From contig VAWI01000024.1 of assembly GCA_005884005.1 (NCBI GenBank), forward strand, positions 1-64,000: 64,000 bases of DNA, in the 5' to 3' direction. Positions 17,453 through 25,851 of the stretch are shown here, one piece after another. The stretch is from Actinomycetota bacterium. Its GTDB lineage: Bacteria; Actinomycetota; Thermoleophilia; Gaiellales; Gaiellaceae. The stretch's first letter is position 1, and each line of letters starts with the position of its first letter. A program made the translations under genes and the position numbers. A model generated the notes under the pieces. That model saw nothing but the letters and a program-made list of their open reading frames with translations, had not been told where the DNA came from and did no database searches.

Positions 17453-18246
17453 GCCGGCTCCCGGTCAAGAAGACTTACAAGCTCTACATCGGCGGCTCGT
17501 TCCCGCGCTCGGAATCCGGCCGCACCTACGAGGCGGAGGGGCAGAACGTCGCCCGCGCGTCGCGGAAGGACGTCCGCGACGCCGTACGCGTGGCGGGCGC
17601 CGCGCAGCCGAACTGGGCCGCCATGACCGCTTACAACCGGGGTCAGGTGCTGTACCGAGTCGCCGAGATGCTCGAGGCGCGGACGCGCGAGTTTGCCGAG
17701 CTCACCGGCGACGAGGCGGAGGTGCACGCGGCCGTCGATCGGTTCGTCTGGTACGCCGGCTGGGCCGACAAGCTCGCGCAGGTGCTCGGCTCGGCGAACC
17801 CGGTTGCGGGCCCGTACTTCAACTTCACCGTGCCCGAGCCGACCGGCGTCGTCGGTGTGCTCGTGCCCGACGAGCCGGCGTTACTGGGGCTGGTCTCCCG
17901 GCTCGCGCCGGTGCTGGTTGGGGGCAACGCCGCCGTCGTGGTTGCCTCCGAATCGCGACCGCTCGCGGCGATCGAGCTCGCCGAGGTGCTTGCGACCTCG
18001 GACGTCCCCGGTGGCGTGGTCAATCTGCTGACAGGTTTTCGGAGCGAGCTGGCGCCGGTGCTGGCGGCGCACATGGACGTGAACGCGCTGGACGTGACCG
18101 GAGCCGACGGCGACGTCCCCGAGCTGGAGCGGCTGGCGGCGGACAACGTCAAGCGGATCGTCCGGGGCTCGGTCGACGTTCAGAGCCCGTGGGAGATCGC
18201 CGGCTTCCTGGAGCTGAAGACGGTTTGGCATCCGATGGGTCTGTGA
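17449..18246 (+). CDS. Half-length, catalytically dead aldehyde dehydrogenase homologue
   Basis: A 265-residue protein similar to the N-terminal, cofactor-binding half of aldehyde dehydrogenases (KLYIGGSFPRSESGRTYEA; YNRGQVLYRVAEMLEARTRE; FVWYAGWADKLAQVLG). It ends before the catalytic Cys and lacks the Glu motif. Conserved blocks end cleanly and the gene is coupled to its neighbours, so it does not look like a decaying pseudogene. With the 498-aa partner the total (763 aa) is close to fused two-domain ALDH16 enzymes, whose second domain is inactive. A structural or regulatory subunit is inferred. Confidence 0.8.
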   Translation: MSRLPVKKTYKLYIGGSFPRSESGRTYEAEGQNVARASRKDVRDAVRVAGAAQPNWAAMTAYNRGQVLYRVAEMLEARTREFAELTGDEAEVHAAVDRFVWYAGWADKLAQVLGSANPVAGPYFNFTVPEPTGVVGVLVPDEPALLGLVSRLAPVLVGGNAAVVVASESRPLAAIELAEVLATSDVPGGVVNLLTGFRSELAPVLAAHMDVNALDVTGADGDVPELERLAADNVKRIVRGSVDVQSPWEIAGFLELKTVWHPMGL

Positions 18247-18353
18247 CCCGCTGTTGATCCGAAGCCGCCATGTATAGGCGCACCCAGCCTCCTCCCCGCG
18301 GCAAGCCTAAAAAGGAAATTCGTGCGCGTGGGTGACGGGATCGTCAAGAATCT

Positions 18354-18947
18354 GTGCCGGTGAACGCGGGGAGGCGCTTCAGTCAGGCAATTTCGGAGGG
18401 CGACGGCATCTCGCTGATCGCCCGCGTTTCGGCCGCAGAGGACGCCGCCCGGGTCGAGGAGCAGGGAGCCGAGGCGGTACTCGTCTCGGGGCCGAATAAC
18501 GGCGCGCTCATGCAAATCCGTAGCGCTACGACCTTGCCGGTGCTCGTGGCCGGGGCCGACGAGTCCGGAGCGCCGCCCCTGGACGCGGACGCCTGCCTTC
18601 TCGACGTCGGCGAAGATCTCGATTTGCTTGCCCGACTATCGAGCGAGCTCGCCGAGACCTGCGAGCTCGCGTTCCGAATCGACGACGAGGAACGACTCGA
18701 GTCCGCTCTCGAGCAGCTCGATCCCGAAATCTTCGTGCTCGCCGCCCCGGACGCGGACGGTGAGGAAGCGCTCGAGCGGGTGCTCGACCTGCTCCCTGAC
18801 GTCCCGGCCGGGAAACTGGCGATTGCCGACCTGTCGGGCCTCAGCCGCGAGGACGTCGGCGCGCTCGAACGTGCGGGGTTCGACGGCGTCATCGTCGAGC
18901 CGCGCAGCGTGGCCGATCTCGTCGGCGACGCGCCGCCTGACGTCTAG
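18354..18947 (+). CDS. TIM-barrel protein resembling indole-3-glycerol phosphate synthase
   Basis: A 197-residue protein with alternating strand-helix segments. The opening part (GDGISLIARVSAAEDAARVE, then GAEAVLVS) and an ending with LAIADLSGLSREDV resemble the TrpC/IGPS barrel, but the catalytic Lys/Glu pattern of TrpC was not found. It has no trp neighbours and the protein is shorter than TrpC. The function is unknown. GTG 18354 and GTG 18360 are both possible starts; the 107-nt gap upstream contains no obvious -10 at leaderless distance. Confidence 0.6.
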   Translation: MPVNAGRRFSQAISEGDGISLIARVSAAEDAARVEEQGAEAVLVSGPNNGALMQIRSATTLPVLVAGADESGAPPLDADACLLDVGEDLDLLARLSSELAETCELAFRIDDEERLESALEQLDPEIFVLAAPDADGEEALERVLDLLPDVPAGKLAIADLSGLSREDVGALERAGFDGVIVEPRSVADLVGDAPPDV

Positions 18948-18957
18948 GCCGCCGCCC

Positions 18958-19782
18958 CTACGCTCGCAGCAGCGGGCAGGTCAGGCAGGTCGGCCCGCCG
19001 TCCCCCTTCGAGAGCTCCTTGCCCTCGTAGGCCAACACCTCGACTCCCGCTCGCTCGAGGCGTTCGCGAGTCTCTGGATTGCCCTCGACGACAAGAGCGA
19101 CGCGCGGCGCTAGTGCCAACACGTTGGCGCCCATCGATTCGAACTCGCCTCCCGGCACCTCGACGATCTCGATCGTGCGCTCGGCGAGAAGTTGCGCGAG
19201 CCGCACAGGGAGCAAGCGCGTGTACGCGGCGACGAGATCGTCCGCGAGCGGGCTGAGCAAAGAGAGCAGATGCATGACTTCACTCTCGCCGTGCCAGTGC
19301 GGCAGGTCGAACGCGACGACGTCGAGACCCGTCGCCTCCGCGAGGACATCGGCGCCGGCCTGATTCGTCCGGTAGCCGAGGCCTACGAGCAACGTTCGCT
19401 CGTCGAGCCGGATGAGGTCGCCGCCTTCGGCCAAGGCAGGCTCGTCGAGCCGCGCAGCTACCGGCACACCCGCCCGTGTGAGATCGACGCCGAGCGCCGC
19501 GGGTTCGGCACGGCGGCCGACCTTGCCGGGCCGGAGCAGCACCGCGCCGTCGTCCACAATCAGCGCCGGGTCGTAGACGTAGATCGCATCGGGATCGTCC
19601 TCCACGGGTGCCTCGGCGAGGACCACCTCGGCTCCGGCGCCGGCGAGCAGCTCGCAGAGGGCTGCGTGCTCGCGTGCGATCCCAACCGGATCCGGCTCGG
19701 CGCGCCAGCCGTATTCTTGCCAGAGCCGAAGGTCGTCCGCCTGCGGCGGCCGTAGCAAGACGCGCCGCAACGGCGCAGTCAT
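18958..19782 (-). CDS. Amidinotransferase/dimethylarginine dimethylaminohydrolase (DDAH)-like protein
   Basis: A guanidino-group-modifying enzyme of the DDAH/arginine deiminase fold (274 aa from ATG 19782). Signatures: DPDAIYVYDPALIVDDGAVL, EGGDLIRLD, the His region HGESEVMHLL, and the C-terminal catalytic Cys in GGPTCLTCPLLR. This fits hydrolysis of methylarginines or a similar substrate. ATG 19782 is preferred to the longest frame (19854), which would overlap pfk. It lies 38 nt downstream of the phosphofructokinase gene on the same strand. Confidence 0.84.
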   Translation of the reverse strand: MTAPLRRVLLRPPQADDLRLWQEYGWRAEPDPVGIAREHAALCELLAGAGAEVVLAEAPVEDDPDAIYVYDPALIVDDGAVLLRPGKVGRRAEPAALGVDLTRAGVPVAARLDEPALAEGGDLIRLDERTLLVGLGYRTNQAGADVLAEATGLDVVAFDLPHWHGESEVMHLLSLLSPLADDLVAAYTRLLPVRLAQLLAERTIEIVEVPGGEFESMGANVLALAPRVALVVEGNPETRERLERAGVEVLAYEGKELSKGDGGPTCLTCPLLRA

Positions 19783-19820
19783 CGACGGACAGCCGTGGAG
19801 CTTGGACTCGGCGAGGGCCA

Positions 19821-20852
19821 CTAACCGAAGAACGCTTTGGCCACGTCGTACCACTCCGGCGGCACGGTCTTCAACTCCGCGGTCGCCTCCTTGAGCGGCA
19901 CCTCGACAACTCGGTCGCCTTGCAGGGACGCCATCTGCCCGAACCTCTCTTCGTGTGCGAGGTCGGCCGCCTTCAGCCCGAAGCGCGTGGCGAGCACGCG
20001 GTCCCGCGGCGTGGGGGAGCCGCCGCGCTGGACGTGCCCGAGCACGGTCACCCTCGTCTCGAAGCCGGTCCGCCCCTCGATCTCGCGTGCGAGCGCGTCG
20101 CCGACGCCGCGTTGCGAGAGCCGGACGTGGCCGAACTCATCCCGCTCGCCCGCCTCGGCAACCCCTTCGAGCTCATAGCCCTCCGAGACGACGACGATCG
20201 AGAAGTCCTTGCCCCGCTCGTGCCGGCGGCGGATGTCGTCACAGGCCTCGTCGATCGAGATCGGCTGCTCCGGGATGAGGATCACGTCGGCCCCGCCCGC
20301 GATTCCACTCATGACGGCGATCCAGCCCGTATGGCGCCCCATCACCTCGACGACCATGACGCGGTTGTGCGACTCGGCGGTCGTGTGAAGGCGGTCGATC
20401 GCCTCGGTGGCGATGAAGACTGCCGTGTCGAATCCAAACGTGTAGTCGGTCCCGTTGAGATCGTTGTCGATCGTCTTGGGAACGCCGATCACCGGAAAGC
20501 CATGCTCCTCGTGGAGCCGCGTCGCGACCCCGAGCGTGTCCTCGCCGCCGATCGCGACCAGAGCGTCGAGGCCCGCTCGTTCGAAGCTCTCCATCACGCG
20601 GTCGACGCCGCCCTCGAGCTTGTACGGGTTCGTCCGCGTCGTCCCGAGGATGGTCCCCCCGCGCGGCAGGATCCCCGAGATCTCGCGAGGGCCGAGCGGC
20701 TCCAGCTCGTCCTCGACGAGCCCGCGCCAGCCGTCGCGCACGCCGACAACGTCGTATCCACGCTGAAACGACCGCCGCCCCACCGCGCGGATAACCGCAT
20801 TGAGTCCCGGGCAGTCGCCCCCGCCGCTGAGGATGCCGATCCGCTTCGCCAC
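19821..20852 (-). CDS. 6-phosphofructokinase, sequence suggests pyrophosphate dependence
   Basis: A 343-residue group A phosphofructokinase (GGGDCPGLNAVIRAV at the N-terminus). Two sites that separate phosphoryl donors read as follows: GGEDTLG has Asp where ATP enzymes have Gly (E. coli Gly104), and GVPKTIDNDL has Lys where ATP enzymes have Gly (Gly124). Asp/Lys is the pattern of PPi-using enzymes such as the Amycolatopsis PPi-PFK. The reaction would be reversible fructose-6-phosphate phosphorylation by PPi. GTG start. The donor assignment is a motif-based inference; fold and reaction class are certain. Confidence 0.9.
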   Translation of the reverse strand: MAKRIGILSGGGDCPGLNAVIRAVGRRSFQRGYDVVGVRDGWRGLVEDELEPLGPREISGILPRGGTILGTTRTNPYKLEGGVDRVMESFERAGLDALVAIGGEDTLGVATRLHEEHGFPVIGVPKTIDNDLNGTDYTFGFDTAVFIATEAIDRLHTTAESHNRVMVVEVMGRHTGWIAVMSGIAGGADVILIPEQPISIDEACDDIRRRHERGKDFSIVVVSEGYELEGVAEAGERDEFGHVRLSQRGVGDALAREIEGRTGFETRVTVLGHVQRGGSPTPRDRVLATRFGLKAADLAHEERFGQMASLQGDRVVEVPLKEATAELKTVPPEWYDVAKAFFG

Positions 20853-21269
<417 letters not shown>

Positions 21270-21314
21270 GCGAGTCCAAGAGTAACCCCGTTTAGTCGCA
21301 GACCCCGCTTGCGG

Positions 21315-21342
21315 GCTCGGCAAGACCGCGCTCTTGCCGAGC
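21315..21342 (-). terminator. 11-bp hairpin between the broken and intact tRNA-Leu copies
   Basis: GCTCGGCAAGA, a 6-nt loop, and TCTTGCCGAGC form a perfect 11-bp stem. On the minus strand it lies downstream of the truncated tRNA copy and upstream of the intact one, so it could end transcripts from the duplicated promoter. There is no T-tract, so terminator function is tentative. Confidence 0.4.
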
Positions 21343-21362
21343 GTCGGAACCGCTTTTGGGCG

Positions 21363-21403
21363 AGAAGGAGGGGGCTCGCGGGGGAACCATGGGTTCACCC
21401 GCG
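21363..21403. repeat. Dispersed structured repeat, copy 1 (GGGGAACC family)
   Basis: This 41-nt stretch aligns with 39425-39464: both begin AGAAGGAGGGG and carry an inner GGGGAACC...GGGTT...CCC hairpin. The outer stem bases are CGCG paired with CGCG here but CATG paired with CATG in the other copy. The paired change argues that the folded form is maintained. It lies 5 nt from the end of the truncated tRNA copy. Confidence 0.6.
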
Positions 21404-21408
21404 TTTCT

Positions 21409-21472
21409 CACACGAGGCTTACGCCTCACCGGATTTTGAGTCCGGCGCGTCTGCCAGTTCCGCCACTTCGGC
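21409..21472 (-). pseudogene. Truncated tRNA-Leu(CAA) copy
   Basis: 64 nt identical to the 5' part of the intact tRNA at 21206-21269, from the first base through the anticodon and variable arms to the start of the T stem. The T loop and 3' acceptor strand are missing. The sequence just upstream, including GGTTACTCTT, is also duplicated, so the copy probably kept its promoter. It cannot fold into a working tRNA. Confidence 0.9.
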
Positions 21473-21657
21473 GCGAACGAAGAGTAACCCGCTTCAGTTG
21501 CCAACAAGGCTCGGCGGTAAGAGGCCACGAACTTGCGCGCAGAACGAGGACGTCGGGAACACGTATCTCGGGAAACTTGGGCGGCAGGCCAGTACGATGC
21601 GCTCCGCCACCTCGCCGAGACGTGGCTCCCGGTTTCCGCGGAGGAAAGGACCCCAGC

Positions 21658-22590
21658 ATGCATCGCCAGAAGATTTCGTCCGTAGCAGGGCTCGCATTTC
21701 TAGCCCTCGTCGTCGCCCTCGCGGCCGGCTGCGGCGGTAGCAGCAAGAAGGCTTCTAGCACGACCACGACTGCAGCCACCACCACGGGTGCGACCACCAT
21801 CACTACTCCTGCAGCCGACAGCAAGATCGCCGCGGAGGTTCCCGCAAAGTTCAAGTCGAAGACCATGGTCATCGCAACGGACGCCACATACGCGCCGAAC
21901 GAGTTCATCGGCACGAACGGCAAGTCGATCGAGGGCATGGACCCGGATCTTGGCAAGGCTCTTGGCGCCGTCATGGGAGTCAAGGTCAAGTTCGTGAACA
22001 CGAGCTTCGACGGCATCATCCCCGGCCTCGCCGCAGGAAAGTTCGATCTCGGGATGGCGTCGTTCACGGACACGAAAGAGCGCCAGAAGACCGTCGACTT
22101 CGTCACCTACTTCCAGGCGGGCACTTCGTTCTACGTCAAGGCGGCGGGCGGACCGACGATCAACTCGCTTGCCGACCTCTGCGGACACTCGGTTGGCGTT
22201 GAGCGGGGAACGACCCAGGCGGATGACTCCACCAAGCAGAATGGAAAATGCAAGTCAGCCGGGAAGTCCGGCGTCAAGGTCTCGGTGTATCCGGACCAGA
22301 ACGCCGCGAACCTGGCGATCTCGAGCGGCCGCCGCCAGGTCGGCATGGCCGACTCCCCCGTGGCGGCCTACATCGTCAAGCAGTCGAACGGGCAGTTCAA
22401 GCTGACGGGCAAGTCGTACAACACGGCCCCGTACGGGATCGCGATCCCGAAGGGAAGCGGTCTGACGAAGCCGTTTCTCGACGCGCTCAAGGTCCTGATG
22501 TCAGACGGCACGTACAAAGCGATCCTGACCAAGTGGGGGGTCCAGGACGGCGCGATCACGAACCCGAAGATCAACGGCGCGATTAGTTAA
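21658..22590 (+). CDS. Amino acid ABC transporter, substrate-binding lipoprotein
   Basis: A 310-residue extracellular solute-binding protein (family 3) for polar amino acids. A lipoprotein signal peptide runs from MHRQKISS to the Cys of LAAGC at about residue 26, followed by a Ser/Thr/Ala-rich linker. Typical motifs follow: ATDATYAPNEF, EGMDPDLGKALG, FDGIIPGLAAGKFDLG. ATG 21658 is chosen because GGAAAGGA lies 7 nt upstream, one of the few strong ribosome binding sites in the window. It is the first gene of a complete three-gene transporter. Confidence 0.92.
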   Translation: MHRQKISSVAGLAFLALVVALAAGCGGSSKKASSTTTTAATTTGATTITTPAADSKIAAEVPAKFKSKTMVIATDATYAPNEFIGTNGKSIEGMDPDLGKALGAVMGVKVKFVNTSFDGIIPGLAAGKFDLGMASFTDTKERQKTVDFVTYFQAGTSFYVKAAGGPTINSLADLCGHSVGVERGTTQADDSTKQNGKCKSAGKSGVKVSVYPDQNAANLAISSGRRQVGMADSPVAAYIVKQSNGQFKLTGKSYNTAPYGIAIPKGSGLTKPFLDALKVLMSDGTYKAILTKWGVQDGAITNPKINGAIS

Positions 22591-22613
22591 ACCACCCCGG
22601 CTCTAGGCCGTCG

Positions 22614-23531
22614 ATGGCGAGCGAGCCAGCCGAGCCGGTCCGACCAGACGAGATCAAGGCGATCCCGGTCCGCCGCCCGGGCCGGTGGGTCGCGGCCGCG
22701 CTCATCCTCTACCTCTCTGCGGCGCTGGGGAAGTCGGTCGCGACCAACCCGCGCTTCGAGTGGGGGATCATCGGCCACTACTTCACCTCGAGCCGGGTCC
22801 TCCAGGGGCTGGTCACCACGCTCGAGCTCACCGCGCTCTGCATGGCGATCGGCATCGTGATCGGAATCCTGCTCGCGGTCATGCGCCTCTCGCCGAATCC
22901 CCTGGTCTCGGCGACAAGCTGGCTCTACATCTGGTTCTTTCGAGGCACGCCCGTCCTGGTCCAGATCCTCTTCTGGGGCTACATCTCCGCCCTGTACCCG
23001 CGCCTTTCGCTGGGGATCCCGTTCGGCCCGCAGTTCGTGCATTTCACCGCGAATTCCGTCATCAGCCCGTTCGTGGCCGGGATGCTTGCCCTCGGGCTCA
23101 ACGAGGGCGCCTACATGGCGGAGATCGTGCGCGCAGGCATCATCTCGGTCGAGGAGGGCCAGACCGAGGCGGCGCAGAGCCTTGGGATGACTCGTTTGCA
23201 GACGATGCGGCGGATCGTTTTGCCGCAGGCGATGCGCGTGATCGTCCCGCCCACCGGCAACGAGACGATCTCGATGCTCAAGACGACGTCCCTCGTCAGC
23301 GTGATCGCGGTTACCGACCTGCTCTATTCGGTGGAACTGATCTACGCGGTCAACTACCGGACGATTCCGCTACTCATCGTGGCCAGCATCTGGTACCTGA
23401 TCGTCACGACACTGCTGTCGTTCGGCCAGTACTACCTCGAGCGCTATTTTGGTCGTGGTACGGCGCGGGAGCTGCCACAAACGCCGCTTCAGCGATTGCT
23501 CCGAACTCTGTCCATCCGTCACGGGGTCTAG
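22614..23531 (+). CDS. Amino acid ABC transporter, permease
   Basis: A 305-residue HisM/GlnP-type inner-membrane permease. The EAA loop for ATPase contact is visible as EAAQSLGMTRLQTMRRIVLP, and WFFRGTPVLVQI is a standard family motif. About five to six transmembrane segments are present. With a single permease gene in the operon, the transporter is probably a homodimer. It lies 23 nt after the binding-protein gene and 3 nt before the ATPase gene. Confidence 0.92.
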   Translation: MASEPAEPVRPDEIKAIPVRRPGRWVAAALILYLSAALGKSVATNPRFEWGIIGHYFTSSRVLQGLVTTLELTALCMAIGIVIGILLAVMRLSPNPLVSATSWLYIWFFRGTPVLVQILFWGYISALYPRLSLGIPFGPQFVHFTANSVISPFVAGMLALGLNEGAYMAEIVRAGIISVEEGQTEAAQSLGMTRLQTMRRIVLPQAMRVIVPPTGNETISMLKTTSLVSVIAVTDLLYSVELIYAVNYRTIPLLIVASIWYLIVTTLLSFGQYYLERYFGRGTARELPQTPLQRLLRTLSIRHGV

Positions 23532-23534
23532 GAC

Positions 23535-24317
23535 ATGAGCCAGATAACGAGTACCGACCCAATGGTCAAGGCGGAAAGCGTGCACAAGCGCTTCGGCCGT
23601 CTCGAGGTCCTGAAGGGAGTCTCTCTCGAGGTTCAGCCCGGCGAGGTCGTCTGCATGATCGGGGCCTCCGGTTCCGGCAAGTCGACGTTCCTACGCTGTA
23701 TCAACCATCTGGAGCGAATCGACGCCGGGCGGCTGTGGGTCGACGGGCGGCTCGTCGGCTACCGGCAGTCGGGCGACAAGCTCCACGAGCTGCGGGACGC
23801 CGAGGTCTGCCGCGAGCGCTCCGAGATCGGAATGGTCTTCCAGCGATTCAACCTCTTCGGGCACATGACCGCACTCGAGAACGTGATCGAGGCTCCGATC
23901 CGCGTCAGGAAATTAAGGAAGCGAGACGCCGTCGGGCAGGGAAAGTCCCTGCTCGAGCAGGTCGGGCTGACCGACAAGATCGACAACTATCCGGCGCAGC
24001 TCTCCGGTGGCCAGCAGCAGCGCGTCGCGATCGCGCGTGCCCTGGCGATGAAGCCGAAGCTGATGCTCTTCGACGAGCCGACCTCCGCTCTCGATCCGGA
24101 GCTCGTCGGCGAGGTTCTGGAGGTGATGAAGGGACTGGCTCTGGACTTCCGGACGACCATGATCGTCGTCACCCATGAGATGGGGTTTGCGCGTGAGGCG
24201 GCCGATCGGGTCCTGATGATGGACGACGGCCGGATCATCGAGGAGGGCACCCCGGAGCATTTCTTCGAAGCGCCCCGGGAGGAGCGAACCAAGCAGTTCC
24301 TGTCGGCGATTCTCTAG
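23535..24317 (+). CDS. Amino acid ABC transporter, ATP-binding protein
   Basis: A 260-residue GlnQ/HisP-type ATPase: Walker [15 protein letters not shown]-loop [15 protein letters not shown], signature LSGGQQQR, Walker [13 protein letters not shown] and H-loop VTHEMGFA. A short insertion (about residues 70-85, [15 protein letters not shown]) is common in this subfamily. It is the last gene of the transporter operon and converges on the larA-like gene with a 10-nt gap. Confidence 0.95.
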   Translation: MSQITSTDPMVKAESVHKRFGRLEVLKGVSLEVQPGEVVCMIGASGSGKSTFLRCINHLERIDAGRLWVDGRLVGYRQSGDKLHELRDAEVCRERSEIGMVFQRFNLFGHMTALENVIEAPIRVRKLRKRDAVGQGKSLLEQVGLTDKIDNYPAQLSGGQQQRVAIARALAMKPKLMLFDEPTSALDPELVGEVLEVMKGLALDFRTTMIVVTHEMGFAREAADRVLMMDDGRIIEEGTPEHFFEAPREERTKQFLSAIL

Positions 24318-24327
24318 CGCGCGGGGC

Positions 24328-25851
24328 TCAGACTTGTGAGCGCTCCGTCGTAACGCGAAGCGGAAAGTATGGCGGTGACAAGAGGAAGCCGATCCGTGGC
24401 GGGCCGTCGGCGCGGCCGTGGGCCATCTCCAGGGCCGTCCCGATTCCCTGTGAGGGCACGAAGCCAAGCTGCCGCGCGGCGACGGCGTCTCGGCAGCCGG
24501 CGATGATCACCGCGCCAAGGCGGCCCACGGCCGGCGCGCAGGCGCTCCAGTCGGCGAAGGGGAGCAGCGGATGGCAGGAGCGCCGCCCGCGGTAGGCCTC
24601 GATCGCGCGCGAGTCGCCGGCCGCGGCGCGCTCAGCTTCAATCAGCTCGACCGGCTCGCGCCCGAAGCGGGTCGTCGCCTGGAAGAAGGCGCGGTAGGGC
24701 TGCTGGGTCGGATGAGCGAAGCGGCGGTGGAAGCGGTGCATCAGGATCGCGGTCCCGCCCTCGACCAGCGGAAAGCCGTCGCGCCACATCCGCAGCGCCA
24801 GGCCGAGCGCGAGGTAGGCGGCGAGCAGCGGGTTCGGCCGCTCGCGCGGCAGGAACGGCGTCGTCAGGGGGATCCCGATCACGATCGCGTCGAGTTGTCC
24901 GTCGAGCGGGGCCGATCGCGTCTCGACGCCGCGCAGGAGCGCCTCGGCGTGCGCGACGGAGGGCGGCCCGCCGTAGGCCGCGGCGATGGAGAGCTCCCGC
25001 CGGACCGAGCGGATGATCCGGTCGCGGGCCCAGCCCGGCAACAGTCCGAACGGTCGCCGCAGTGGAGAGCCCGCGATGCGGTCGAGCGCCTCCTGCTCGT
25101 ACGGGTAGCCGCGGGCGGCGCCGGCGAGACGGGGATGGTTGAGCGTCAGCGAGGCGCCGATTAGAGGTACCCGCCGCGACAGTTCGCGCTCGATCGCGAC
25201 AGCCAACTGCCACCCTTGCGATGCATTGGTCTCGAGCAGCGAGTACGCGCCGGCGGCTCGCAGGGTCTCACGGCCCGAGGCGCCGAGCAACGCTGCCGGG
25301 CCGCCGTGGACCACGGTTTCGGCGGCCGTCACGACGACGATCACATCGGTTTCGAGCAGGCTCCGATGGATGCGGAGCGGAATACGTCCAGACTGCCCGA
25401 TCTCGACCAGATCAGGGTCCTCGACGTCGTGGATCACGACCGTGCCCCGGAAGCGGCGAGCGAACTCCGGCGAGACGATCCCCAGCTGCTCGAGGTCGCG
25501 CTCGGCGAGCCTGCGGGCAAGCCCACCCGCGAGGAGCAAGGTCTGGTTCTCGACCGGGATGCCTGCGCGCCTGAGCTCGTCGACGACGGCCCCGATCGCC
25601 TCTCGTCGGGGGTCGTTGTGCGCGGTCGGGATCGGCAGGGACGGCGGCTCGATCACGATCGTCGCGCGGCCACCGCGTCGAACGAGCGCCTCGAGAGGCT
25701 CGCCGGCGAGTGGGAACCTGAGCGCGTCCCGCACGGCTGCGCCGACGTCGGCGATCGCCTCGCCCGGCTCGAGTGGCCGCAGGATGACGGAGTCGGCGGG
25801 TGCGTTCACGACCGTCAACCGCGACCCCGCGAGCATCGGGACGCGGTTCAT
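24328..25851 (-). CDS. LarA-like protein (nickel-pincer racemase family), apparently lacking the cofactor lysine
   Basis: A 507-residue protein of the LarA/DUF2088 superfamily (lactate racemase and relatives that use a nickel-pincer nucleotide). Similar blocks: a LLLAGGLAR-type loop after the first domain, VVIHDVEDPDLVEIG, and VVVTAAETVVHGG. In LarA the last block continues into SGGxK, whose Lys binds the cofactor; here it reads GGPAALLGASG with no Lys. No larB/larC/larE genes are nearby. Function is therefore unknown. Its ATG overlaps the stop of the GNAT gene (ATGA), so the two are coupled. Confidence 0.7.
   Translation of the reverse strand: MNRVPMLAGSRLTVVNAPADSVILRPLEPGEAIADVGAAVRDALRFPLAGEPLEALVRRGGRATIVIEPPSLPIPTAHNDPRREAIGAVVDELRRAGIPVENQTLLLAGGLARRLAERDLEQLGIVSPEFARRFRGTVVIHDVEDPDLVEIGQSGRIPLRIHRSLLETDVIVVVTAAETVVHGGPAALLGASGRETLRAAGAYSLLETNASQGWQLAVAIERELSRRVPLIGASLTLNHPRLAGAARGYPYEQEALDRIAGSPLRRPFGLLPGWARDRIIRSVRRELSIAAAYGGPPSVAHAEALLRGVETRSAPLDGQLDAIVIGIPLTTPFLPRERPNPLLAAYLALGLALRMWRDGFPLVEGGTAILMHRFHRRFAHPTQQPYRAFFQATTRFGREPVELIEAERAAAGDSRAIEAYRGRRSCHPLLPFADWSACAPAVGRLGAVIIAGCRDAVAARQLGFVPSQGIGTALEMAHGRADGPPRIGFLLSPPYFPLRVTTERSQV

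Noticed and set aside
17449-18246. Half-length ALDH as a decaying pseudogene
   Set aside because: Clean ends, no internal stops or frameshifts, and coupling at the start argue for a maintained gene.
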